Shown here piece by piece: positions 16,300 to 24,433 of a stretch of 64,000 bases of DNA (the stretch's first letter is position 1; every line of letters starts with the position of its first letter). The stretch covers positions 1 to 64,000 of the forward strand of contig JAZQQY010000037.1 in assembly GCA_045629285.1 (NCBI GenBank). The letters run 5' to 3'. Both the position numbers and the translations under genes were made by a program. The notes beneath the pieces are model-generated. The model did not search any database. It had not been told where the DNA came from and saw only the letters and a list, made by a program, of their open reading frames with translations. The stretch comes from UBA1723 sp045629285 (lineage in GTDB: Bacteria; Bacteroidota; Bacteroidia; Bacteroidales; Paludibacteraceae).

Positions 16300-17442
16300 A
16301 TGAAATTAAACAATCTTGCTCAAAACATACAGACTATAAACGTCACATTACGAGATAACGCTGCAAAAGCAATCAACAAATGTGTCACTGCCAGAAATTG
16401 GCTTATTGGATATTATATAGTCAATTATGAGCAGAATGGAGAAGACCGTGCGACGTACGGAGATAAAGTACTTCAATCGTTAGCCTCTAAATTAAAAGAA
16501 GATGGACTTTCGTATGGTAATCTAAAATTGTATAGGCAATTTTACAATGCATTCCCTGAATTAAAAGTTTGCATTTCGCGCTATCTTCATGGATTATCTA
16601 CAATAAGCCAACCACTGGTTAGCCAATTGCAATTACGTGAAAATGAATCAAATATAATTGGGCAACCACTGGTTGCCAAATTGGAGAATGACTCAAAAAT
16701 CACTAATTCAGAAATTCAAGATATTGTAGCTCCAGACAAAATCTTCAGTTTGCTGTCGTATTCCCATCTAATTCAACTGGTAAACATTGACGACCCATTG
16801 GAAAGAGCTTTTTATGAGATTGAGGCAATAAAGGGAGTTTGGAGCAAGCGTGAACTTAAACGACAGATTGATAGTCAACTATATTTTCGTACTGGTATAA
16901 GTCAGAACAAGGACGCTGTAGTGGCATTAGCAAACACCGATGCTGAGCAAACAAACTTGACTGACATCATACGTTCGCCATATACATTTGAGTTCTTGGG
17001 GTTAAAAGGAAAAGAAGTCGTAGAGGAGAGTGATTTAGAGAATGCTTTAACAGACCATTTGCAAGAATTCTTGCTTGAATTAGGCAATGGATTCTGTTTT
17101 GAGGCAAGGCAAAAAAGAATTTTGATTGACGATAAATATTTCTTCTACGACCTATTGTTCTATAATCGTGTGTTGCATTGTGGTGTGATTGTGGAATTGA
17201 AGATGGGAGAGTTGGAATATTCCGACTTGGCTCAGCTCAATATGTACGTCAACTATTACAAGAAGAATTTTATGAATCCAGGCGACAATCCGCCAATTGG
17301 CATATTGCTTTGTTCAAAGGCAGGAAAAGAGATGGTGGAGTATGCGTCTCCTGGCATTGACGAAAATGTGTTTGTATCAACATATATGCTTCAACTTCCA
17401 TCAAAGGAAATTTTGTTGCAATGGTTAAAAAATAACGAATAA
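16300..17442 (+). CDS. DUF1016/YhcG-type PD-(D/E)XK nuclease-domain protein
   Basis: This encodes 380 residues. The N-terminal helical half (residues 1-200) contains RNWLIGYYIVNYEQNGEDRA, GDKVLQSLASKL and YRQFYNAFPE, typical of DUF1016. The C-terminal half carries the nuclease core: GFCFEARQKRILIDDKYFFYD, then GVIVELKMGELEYSDLAQLN, giving a D...ExK arrangement with a following Gln, as in the PD-(D/E)XK fold. Genes of this kind are frequently embedded in type I restriction operons, but their role is not established. It sits between hsdM (5-base gap) and hsdS (10-base gap), implying a shared transcript. Confidence 0.85.
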   Translation: MKLNNLAQNIQTINVTLRDNAAKAINKCVTARNWLIGYYIVNYEQNGEDRATYGDKVLQSLASKLKEDGLSYGNLKLYRQFYNAFPELKVCISRYLHGLSTISQPLVSQLQLRENESNIIGQPLVAKLENDSKITNSEIQDIVAPDKIFSLLSYSHLIQLVNIDDPLERAFYEIEAIKGVWSKRELKRQIDSQLYFRTGISQNKDAVVALANTDAEQTNLTDIIRSPYTFEFLGLKGKEVVEESDLENALTDHLQEFLLELGNGFCFEARQKRILIDDKYFFYDLLFYNRVLHCGVIVELKMGELEYSDLAQLNMYVNYYKKNFMNPGDNPPIGILLCSKAGKEMVEYASPGIDENVFVSTYMLQLPSKEILLQWLKNNE

Positions 17443-17452
17443 TTCTTGTAAT

Positions 17453-18559
17453 ATGAAGCACGATTGGGAATATAAAAAGTTGGGAGACATCTGCGACAAA
17501 GGTTCATCAAACATATCACTGAACAAGATTGAGGATAATATTGGTGAATATGCTTTATTCGGTGCATCAGGATATGTTAAGGATATTGATTTTTATCATA
17601 ATGAAACACCGTATATTGGAATTGTTAAAGATGGTTCTGGTTGTGGCAGGGTAAATATTTACCCTGCAAAATCTTCATTAGTTGGCACAATGCAGTACAT
17701 TTATCCAAAACAAAATTGTGACATCAAATTTTTAATGTATTTGTTGCAAAGTTTGGATTTGTCTAGCTTGGTCACAGGTGCAGCCATTCCTCATATTTAT
17801 TTCAAGGATTACTCAAAATTTTCCATCCCCGTTCCCCCTCTCCCCACACAGCAATCCATAGTTTCCGAACTAGATTCGCTGTCAAAAATCATAGCAGACT
17901 GCAAGGAGACGCTTAAAGATTACGATGCGTTGGAACAGTCTATCTTCTATGATATGTTTGGCGACCCTGTCAAGAATGATAAGGGTTGGGATGTGAAGAA
18001 GTTGGGTGAGGTAACAAAAATAGTAACTGGAAATACGCCTTCACGTTCAGTCAAGGAATATTACAACTCTAATTTTATCGAGTGGATAAAAACAGATAAT
18101 ATAGAAAGAGGTGTTTTGTATCCTTCAATGGCAGAAGAGTTTTTATCAGAAAAAGGAGCAGAAAAAGGCAGGATAGTAGAAAAGGATTGTATTTTGATGG
18201 CATGTATAGCAGGAAGCCTTTCATCATTAGGCAAATCTTGTATTACACGATGTCAGACAGCTTTTAACCAACAAATTAATGCTGTGATTCCAAACAAAAT
18301 AATAACAGACACGTTGTTCCTGTATATGCTTTTTAATATTGCAAGCAACTATATTCAAAGTTTTGCAACTTCTGGAATGAAACATATAATTACCAAAGGA
18401 ATCCTTGAGCAAATACCGTTCTTCATTCCCCCACTCCCTCTCCAGCAACAATTTGCCTCAAAGATAGAAGCAATAGAGAATATGAAGTCGGAGACAAAGA
18501 AGGCGTTGCAGGAGGCTGAGACTTTGTTCAACGCAAGAATGGACTATTGGTTTGATTAG
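17453..18559 (+). CDS. hsdS: type I restriction-modification system, specificity subunit
   Basis: This encodes 368 residues with the two-fold HsdS layout. TRD1 (about 5-140) begins WEYKKLGDICDKG and ends IPVPPLPTQQSIVSELDSL. The first conserved helix follows (about 140-165). TRD2 (about 175-335) begins GWDVKKLGEVTKIVTGNTP and ends IPPLPLQQQFASKIEAIE, followed by the terminal helix. Each TRD recognises half of a bipartite DNA site and directs HsdM and HsdR. Nothing in the sequence suggests an invertible or partial duplicate hsdS nearby. Confidence 0.93.
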   Translation: MKHDWEYKKLGDICDKGSSNISLNKIEDNIGEYALFGASGYVKDIDFYHNETPYIGIVKDGSGCGRVNIYPAKSSLVGTMQYIYPKQNCDIKFLMYLLQSLDLSSLVTGAAIPHIYFKDYSKFSIPVPPLPTQQSIVSELDSLSKIIADCKETLKDYDALEQSIFYDMFGDPVKNDKGWDVKKLGEVTKIVTGNTPSRSVKEYYNSNFIEWIKTDNIERGVLYPSMAEEFLSEKGAEKGRIVEKDCILMACIAGSLSSLGKSCITRCQTAFNQQINAVIPNKIITDTLFLYMLFNIASNYIQSFATSGMKHIITKGILEQIPFFIPPLPLQQQFASKIEAIENMKSETKKALQEAETLFNARMDYWFD

Positions 18560-18569
18560 CCCCCTCGTT

Positions 18570-18583
18570 CCCCCTAAAGGGGG
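18570..18583. terminator. short G/C hairpin after hsdS
   Basis: CCCCCT-AA-AGGGGG lies 11 bases after the hsdS stop. No T-run follows, so termination is uncertain. Confidence 0.3.
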
Positions 18584-18610
18584 ATGATGAGCCCCAATAA
18601 TTATCGTCAA

Positions 18611-18653
18611 ATGTGACGTTTGGCGTGATTTTGATGTGGCATTTGGCGTGATT
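18611..18653 (+). repeat. two 20-bp direct repeats (period 23) ahead of the AAA/DUF4143 gene
   Basis: ATGTGACGTTTGGCGTGATT at 18611-18630 and ATGTGGCATTTGGCGTGATT at 18634-18653 differ at two positions. They abut the 32-bp iterons that follow, so two tandem-repeat families share a 125-base control-like region. Confidence 0.7.
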
Positions 18654-18735
18654 ATCTGCAAAAAAGTGTAAAATCTATCCGATTTATCTGCAAAAAAGTG
18701 TAAGGTTTCCCAAATTTATCTGCAAAAAAGTGTAA
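18654..18735 (+). repeat. iteron-like tandem repeat, three units, 32-bp period
   Basis: ATCTGCAAAAAAGTGTAA occurs exactly at 18654-18671, 18686-18703 and 18718-18735. The 14-base spacers are partly conserved (both end in ATTT). The last unit ends 30 bases before the ATPase start. The spacing (about three helical turns) would place bound proteins on the same DNA face. Their function is unknown. Confidence 0.8.
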
Positions 18736-18765
18736 TTTTGCTTCGGTCACAAAGGATAGAATCGG

Positions 18766-20049
18766 ATGGAAAGACTGATAATGAACAAGTTGGTGGAGTG
18801 GAAAGAGAAAAAGAACAGAAAGCCACTCATTCTGAACGGAGCCAGACAGGTCGGCAAGACTTGGCTATTGAAGGAATTTGGCAAACGATACTATGAGGAT
18901 GTTGCTTATTTCATGTGCGACAAAGACGAGGAAATATCTAAAATCTTTTCTGCCAATTTTGATATAGAACGCATAATACTGCAACTTGGCGCACGTATAG
19001 GGAAAGACATTCGCCCTGAGAAAACGCTTATTATTCTTGATGAAATTCAGTCGTCGCCCCGTATCCTTGAATGCCTGAAATTCTTTTATGAAGATGCTCC
19101 AGACCTTCATATAGCCGTGGCAGGCTCTCTGCTTGGCATATCTCTTCATCAAGGCAATTCATTTCCCGTAGGTAAAGTGGATATGATTCGTATTTTCCCG
19201 ATGAATTTCGAAGAATTTTTGATTGCCAACAAACAGGAAAGACTCGTAGATATTCTAAACGGAAAAGATTATGATTCAATAAATACACTAAAGGACACTT
19301 ACGAAAAATTTCTCCGCCAATACTACTTTGTCGGTGGAATGCCGGCTGCCGTACTGGCTTATGTTGAGAAAGAAGGTCTTCAAGAAGTTCGTTCTATTCA
19401 GACTCAAATTTTGTTTGACTATTCAAGAGATTTCTCTAAGCATGTCTCAAAAACGGATATTCCAAGAGTCAATATGGTCTGGCAAGGCATCCCGGCTCAA
19501 CTTTTTAAGGAGAATAAGAAATTCATCTATGGTGTACTGAAAGAAGGCGGTCGCGCAAAAGAATTCGAGATGGCTATCCAATGGCTTGTGGATGCGGGAC
19601 TTGTATATAAAGTCAACAGATGCAAAGCAATCAAAATGCCGTTGAAAGCATACGAGGATTTCTCTGCTTTCAAGTTGTTTTTGTGTGATTGCGGATTGCT
19701 TGGAGCTCTGGCAGAAATCCCTGCTTCACAGATGTTGGTAAGTGACGACGCAATAAAAGAGTACAAAGGAGGTTTCACAGAACAATATGTGCTTCAACAG
19801 ATGGTGAGCCGTGATGAGGGTTCGATTTATTATCACAGTGCGGAAAACTCACGACTCGAAATTGACTTTTTAGTACAGAAAGAGGGCAAACCTGTCCCTA
19901 TCGAAGTAAAGGCAGAAGGTAATGTACGGGCCAACTCCTTATCTGAATTTCTAAAAAACAATCCTGAAATACGTGGTATAAGATATTCAATGCTGCCATA
20001 TATCCAGCAGGAGCATTTCGACAACCTGCCTCTTTGGGCAATTCAATAA
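18766..20049 (+). CDS. AAA (AAA_14) ATPase with C-terminal DUF4143 domain
   Basis: This encodes 427 residues. The Walker A motif is NGARQVGKTW (about residue 28) and Walker B is IILDEIQ (about residue 90), followed by FFYEDAPDLHIAVAGSLLG. FPMNFEEFL and YYFVGGMPAAV mark the AAA_14/DUF4143 join. The C-terminal part contains SRLEIDFLVQKEGKPVPIEVKA, a PD-(D/E)XK-like nuclease core. These ATPases are abundant in Bacteroidetes with unknown function. It sits between hsdS and hsdR on the same strand, preceded by its own repeat arrays and followed by a double hairpin, as if inserted as a unit. Confidence 0.9.
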   Translation: MERLIMNKLVEWKEKKNRKPLILNGARQVGKTWLLKEFGKRYYEDVAYFMCDKDEEISKIFSANFDIERIILQLGARIGKDIRPEKTLIILDEIQSSPRILECLKFFYEDAPDLHIAVAGSLLGISLHQGNSFPVGKVDMIRIFPMNFEEFLIANKQERLVDILNGKDYDSINTLKDTYEKFLRQYYFVGGMPAAVLAYVEKEGLQEVRSIQTQILFDYSRDFSKHVSKTDIPRVNMVWQGIPAQLFKENKKFIYGVLKEGGRAKEFEMAIQWLVDAGLVYKVNRCKAIKMPLKAYEDFSAFKLFLCDCGLLGALAEIPASQMLVSDDAIKEYKGGFTEQYVLQQMVSRDEGSIYYHSAENSRLEIDFLVQKEGKPVPIEVKAEGNVRANSLSEFLKNNPEIRGIRYSMLPYIQQEHFDNLPLWAIQ

Positions 20050-20057
20050 CGAAATAC

Positions 20058-20129
20058 GAACCGTGGACACGGTTCTCCTAAATAGGCCATGGTTGGCAGA
20101 GCGTCGCAGACGGTCTGCCAACCGTGGGC
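20058..20129. repeat. double hairpin: GAACCGTG palindrome plus GGCCATGGTTGGC palindrome (copy C)
   Basis: GAACCGTG-GA-CACGGTTC (20058-20075) is perfect. It is followed by CCATGGTTGGCAGA...TCTGCCAACCGTGG (20087-20127), a 14-bp stem with one mismatch and an internal GCGTC/GACGG loop. It lies 9 bases after the ATPase gene and belongs to the same family as 14578-14622. Confidence 0.65.
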
Positions 20130-20226
20130 GGATTTATAGAAAAAAATGCATCATCCTATTATTTTATCGGCAGAAAAAACATTATATTTGTTGAAAGTCA
20201 TTCTTTAGCAACTGATATTTAGGACT

Positions 20227-23200
20227 ATGCGTAATTTCGACTACATAAAGGAATTAGGGTTTGACGACCTTTACCATTTTTGTTCTTCGGCAGAGGAAAC
20301 CCAAGTGAGCGACCCAGAGATGAGTGCGTTCAACGCCCGTCGTGCCTTGGAATATATGGTGCGTGAACTTTATGTGATGAAGGGAATCGCCGTTCCTGAA
20401 CGTACATCATTGTTCCAGTTGATTGAGGATGAGACGTTCACATCTTTCATCGGAGAAGAAAAGGTGCTGAAAGCGATTCACTATATCCGTAAGGTCGGCA
20501 ATCTAGGTGCTCACGCTATGAAGGTCACGAAGCAGGAGTCGTTCTTCTGCTTACTGAATATCTATAATGTAGTCGGTGCAATCCTACTGAAACTGGACGT
20601 CATCCCGTCTGTCAAACCTTTTGACAAGTCTCTTATTCCAGAGAAAGCAGGAATCCACGTCACTCCACCGACTGAAATAAAGGTGAGCGAGGATGATGCT
20701 ATTGTCGTAAAGGCAGACAAGGATGCAGTTGAGTCAACAACTCCTGTTGTGGAGTTGGATATGGCTGACCTGTCGGAAGCAGAAACTCGCAAACAGTATA
20801 TCGACTTGATGCTAAGAGAGGCTGGCTGGATTGTCTTAGAGAAAAAGGGATTGATTCAGCCACTAAAAGCATGTATTGAGATTGAAGTCGACGGAATGCC
20901 TACTGCAAGCAAAAAGGGCTATGCAGATTATGTGCTGTTCGGTGGCAACGGCAAACCTCTTGCTGTGGTCGAGGCTAAACGCACGTCAAAATCACCAGAC
21001 GCAGGAAAGCATCAGGCTGAACTCTATGCCGATTGCCTGGAGGCGAAGTATGGAGTACGCCCCGTCATCTATTATACCAACGGATTTGAAACTTATATCA
21101 TAGACGGTCTTGGTTATCCACCACGTCGACTATACAGTTTCCATACTGCGGGCGACCTTGAACTGATGATTCAGAAGCGTAGCAGACACGATATAAACGA
21201 TTTCAAGGTAAAGGAGAATATCACAGACCGTGATTATCAGAAGATGGCAATCAAGGCAGTTTGCGAGCATTACAACAAGAAGCACAGACGTGGATTGCTT
21301 GTTATGGCAACAGGTACGGGAAAGACCCGTGTCGCAATATCCTTGGTTGATATTCTTACTCGCAACGAGTGGGTAAAGAACGCATTGTTCCTTGCTGACC
21401 GTACATCATTGGTAAGCCAGGCACACAAGAACTTTGTCAAGTTGATGCCATCCACAACTACTTGCGTTTTGAGTGATGACAACGAGCACGATTTGAACGC
21501 TCGCTTGACCTTCTCCACATATCAGACTATGATTAACCATATCGACACGGAAGACAAAACCTTCTCCGTCGGCAGGTTTGACCTTATCATTATTGACGAG
21601 GCACATCGTAGTATCTTTGGTAAGTATGGAGCAATCTTCAACTATTTCGACAGTTTGTTGATTGGCTTGACTGCTACTCCTAGAGATGAAGTAGACCGAA
21701 GCACCTACGAAATATTCGAGATGGAGCAAGGAGAGCCAAACTTTGCATACGAGTTGGCAGAGGCTGTTGCAGACGGTTATCTTGTAAACTACAAAGGTCT
21801 GAAACGAGGTTCAAAGATAATGTCTGATGGTATCAAGTATGCAGACCTATCCGACGACGAGAGAAAGCAGTTGGAGAAGGTTTATGAGTACGAGAAAATA
21901 AAATATGCACTCGATGGAGAGAACAAGAGAGACATCGAGTCTGATGAAATATTCAACTATATCTTCAATGAAGACACCATCTCACAAGTTCTGCAGGACT
22001 TGATGAAGAACGGATTGAAGATAAAAGGTAGCGAGGAGATTGGAAAAACCGTCATCTTCGCCTACAACCACCGTCACGCAGAGATGATTGTTGAGAAATT
22101 CAACAAACTCTTCCCTGAATATGGACCCGACTACTGTGCGTTGATTGACAACTACGTCACATACGCAGATGATTTGATAGATAAGTTTGGAGACAAGAAT
22201 CAAGAGCCTCAGATAGCCGTTTCGGTTGATATGCTCGACACAGGAATTGATGTCCCCGAAGTTTTGAATTTGGTCTTCTTCAAACGAATCCGAAGCAAAA
22301 TCAAGTTTATGCAGATGGTAGGTCGTGGAACTAGATTGTGCAAAGACCTATTCGGACCAGGCAAAGACAAAGAATGTTTCTACATCTTCGACTGGTGTGG
22401 CAACCTTGACTATTTCGGAGAAGGAGGAGAAGGTACTGAAGCCAAACCAACAATCTCGTTGACCGAGAGAATATTCAGATTACGTTCCGACATAGCATAT
22501 TATCTGCAGGCACAGGAATATCAGGACGACGCATACACCAAGAGTTTGCACGATGACATCAAGAATCAGTTGCGTAGTGCAGTCAATGTTCTGTCAGACA
22601 CGCATATCTCCGTCAGAACAAAATGGAAAGAGGTGTGTCATTTCCGTGAGGATGAGACATGGCTATGCTTGTCAATGAGTGATGTCGATTCATTGAAGGA
22701 CGACATTTCACCGTTAATTCCGAAGAACAAAGCAGACGAGAGTGCAAAGAAATTTGATTTGCTAATGCTGACAATAGAGTTGGCATATCTAGATGGCAAG
22801 ACGAAGTGTGCGAGACAAAAGAATTCTGTTCAGACGATAGCACACACGTTGTTGACCAAGAAAGCCACACTACCTGCGGTTCAGAAGAAGAAAGCGATAT
22901 TGAACGAAGTGCTTAATGATGTAGCTTGGGATAATGCAGACTTGCAATGGTATGAGAAAGTTCGTGAGGAGATTCGTGAGCTGTTGAAATTCCTGACTGA
23001 CGAAGGACGTTGGTTTGTTGTCAATATCGACGACGTTGTGACAGATGAAGGAGTAAGCGACGGAATAACACCTGCAGTCTCCTACAAACAGAAAGTGTTT
23101 GATTTCTTGGCAGAGAATCGAGACCTGCCAGTATTGCAGAAGATAATCAACATTGAGCAGTTGACAAGTGAGGATGTGGTGGAGTTGGAGCGAATAATGT

Positions 23201-23538
23201 GGAAGGAACTTGGTAGTAAGGAAGACTACGACAAGTACACCGACGGCAAGATGTGTGGACCAAACGTAGCCATCTTTATCCGAAGCATAATCGGTGTTGA
23301 CCGAGATAAAGCAGTCAAGAGATTCAGTGAACTAATCTCTGCAAGCGAGTTGAATTATGAGCAGGAGGAGTTTATCAAATCAATCCTCACATACGTCTGC
23401 GAGAACGGCGACATCACAAAAGAAATCGTAGTGAACGAAGACCCGTTTGCGTCAGGCTTGGAATACTTCGGAACAGAGTATATGATGCCACTTGCAAAGT
23501 ACGTGGATACAATCCACAATGCGGTGTTGGTGGGGTAA
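20227..23538 (+). CDS. hsdR: type I restriction-modification system, endonuclease/translocase subunit
   Basis: This encodes 1103 residues. An N-terminal DUF4145-like helical domain (about 1-125, MSAFNARRALEYMVRELY) is followed by the HsdR nuclease domain (about 190-300, with YADYVLFG and AVVEAKRTSK supplying D...ExK). The SF2 helicase follows: GTGKTR (motif I, about residue 362), IIIDEAH (motif II), LTATP (motif III), and MLDTGIDVPEVLNLVFFK with QMVGRGTRLC (motifs V/VI). The C-terminal domain is of the EcoEI type. It cleaves unmodified DNA after ATP-driven translocation with HsdM and HsdS. The layout indicates the EcoEI-like (type IC/IB) branch. Confidence 0.95.
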   Translation: MRNFDYIKELGFDDLYHFCSSAEETQVSDPEMSAFNARRALEYMVRELYVMKGIAVPERTSLFQLIEDETFTSFIGEEKVLKAIHYIRKVGNLGAHAMKVTKQESFFCLLNIYNVVGAILLKLDVIPSVKPFDKSLIPEKAGIHVTPPTEIKVSEDDAIVVKADKDAVESTTPVVELDMADLSEAETRKQYIDLMLREAGWIVLEKKGLIQPLKACIEIEVDGMPTASKKGYADYVLFGGNGKPLAVVEAKRTSKSPDAGKHQAELYADCLEAKYGVRPVIYYTNGFETYIIDGLGYPPRRLYSFHTAGDLELMIQKRSRHDINDFKVKENITDRDYQKMAIKAVCEHYNKKHRRGLLVMATGTGKTRVAISLVDILTRNEWVKNALFLADRTSLVSQAHKNFVKLMPSTTTCVLSDDNEHDLNARLTFSTYQTMINHIDTEDKTFSVGRFDLIIIDEAHRSIFGKYGAIFNYFDSLLIGLTATPRDEVDRSTYEIFEMEQGEPNFAYELAEAVADGYLVNYKGLKRGSKIMSDGIKYADLSDDERKQLEKVYEYEKIKYALDGENKRDIESDEIFNYIFNEDTISQVLQDLMKNGLKIKGSEEIGKTVIFAYNHRHAEMIVEKFNKLFPEYGPDYCALIDNYVTYADDLIDKFGDKNQEPQIAVSVDMLDTGIDVPEVLNLVFFKRIRSKIKFMQMVGRGTRLCKDLFGPGKDKECFYIFDWCGNLDYFGEGGEGTEAKPTISLTERIFRLRSDIAYYLQAQEYQDDAYTKSLHDDIKNQLRSAVNVLSDTHISVRTKWKEVCHFREDETWLCLSMSDVDSLKDDISPLIPKNKADESAKKFDLLMLTIELAYLDGKTKCARQKNSVQTIAHTLLTKKATLPAVQKKKAILNEVLNDVAWDNADLQWYEKVREEIRELLKFLTDEGRWFVVNIDDVVTDEGVSDGITPAVSYKQKVFDFLAENRDLPVLQKIINIEQLTSEDVVELERIMWKELGSKEDYDKYTDGKMCGPNVAIFIRSIIGVDRDKAVKRFSELISASELNYEQEEFIKSILTYVCENGDITKEIVVNEDPFASGLEYFGTEYMMPLAKYVDTIHNAVLVG

Positions 23539-23553
23539 TAGTTCCAATTGACA

Positions 23554-24351
23554 CTAGAACTGCATCCATTGTCTCTGACCTTTACGATCACGGTACCAGT
23601 AGCCACCGTCTCTTCTGATGGCTTCTTGCTTGCTCTGTTCGGCATATCTTGCCAAAGGATTCTCCTCCCCAGTGTGCTTGATATACTCCATCAAGATCTT
23701 TTTGTATTCCTTTTCTGTAATATACATATGGTATGCGGCTTTTCGTGTGAACAGCATCTCCTCATAAGAGAATTCGCCATCTGAATATCCCATCTGAAAC
23801 ATTCTTTCCAAAAGGATCTCACAACCGAATGTGGTGAAATCATAGACTGTTTCATGAAACCAATACGCAGCATAGGCAAGGTCCTCCAAAACATAATCTT
23901 GTTCAAGGTAGATCTTCAAATTCTTCTTGTGCTTTTCACTCAAACAATCCTGTTTACTGATATAGTCATAGATGATCTCTAATTCACTCTCGGTGACACC
24001 ATTATTGATTTTGGCAAACATGGCAAGCATACGTATTCCTAAATCAACATATTGAGTCTTTTGACCTGGATGTAGATTACATTCTTCATGTACAAAACGC
24101 ATTTTACCTTCTTCGGTAAATTCGGTTTTATGTTTATTGTAGTTTTTAATATACTCCTTGTGTTGAGATTTGTTATCCATAAATCCAATATAAAAGAATA
24201 ATCCCAATCCGATAAAAAAACCTGCTACATTTACAAACATTGGTAGTATATAAATGCAACCAAATAACAAAAGCAAACAAAGAATAATGCTGACTTTATT
24301 TGACACTGACTTCTTGGGATATCTTGGTCCAGAAAAATCGTTGCTTATCAT
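23554..24351 (-). CDS. membrane-anchored protein with a TerB-like helical domain
   Basis: This encodes 265 residues. Two close hydrophobic segments (about 20-38 and 41-56) form an N-terminal hairpin anchor. The cytoplasmic part includes MLAMFAKINNGVTESELEII and MFQMGYSDGEFSYEEMLFTRK, both with the acidic helix-loop-helix pattern of TerB/DjlA-type domains (GxxxxxE). The C-terminus is basic (YWYRDRKGQRQWMQF). The function is unknown; TerB domains occur in metal-resistance and defence-associated membrane complexes. It converges on hsdR (15 bases between stops), so it belongs to a separate transcript. Confidence 0.6.
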   Translation of the reverse strand: MISNDFSGPRYPKKSVSNKVSIILCLLLLFGCIYILPMFVNVAGFFIGLGLFFYIGFMDNKSQHKEYIKNYNKHKTEFTEEGKMRFVHEECNLHPGQKTQYVDLGIRMLAMFAKINNGVTESELEIIYDYISKQDCLSEKHKKNLKIYLEQDYVLEDLAYAAYWFHETVYDFTTFGCEILLERMFQMGYSDGEFSYEEMLFTRKAAYHMYITEKEYKKILMEYIKHTGEENPLARYAEQSKQEAIRRDGGYWYRDRKGQRQWMQF

Positions 24352-24388
24352 TGTTTTGATGTAATGTTTGAAAAAAATGAAAATAATA

Positions 24389-24413
24389 AGAGACGCGCTG
24401 ACGCGACGTCTCT
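24389..24413. terminator. AGAGACG...CGTCTCT hairpin
   Basis: AGAGACG-cgctgacgcga-CGTCTCT lies between the mltD stop (24434) and the TerB-like gene. It resembles the mscS terminator and the hairpin at 32225-32252, so it is probably part of a recurring terminator/REP family. Confidence 0.5.
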
Positions 24414-24433
24414 ACATAAATTATACTTTCTGA

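Noticed and set aside
17453..18559. Phase-variable hsdS (shufflon)
   Set aside because: No second or partial hsdS copy, inverted repeats or invertase gene were seen around the specificity gene.
18654..18735. Regular repeats with 14-base spacers, possibly a CRISPR array
   Set aside because: Only three 18-base units, spacers far too short and partly alike, and no cas genes in the window. Better described as iteron-like tandem repeats.
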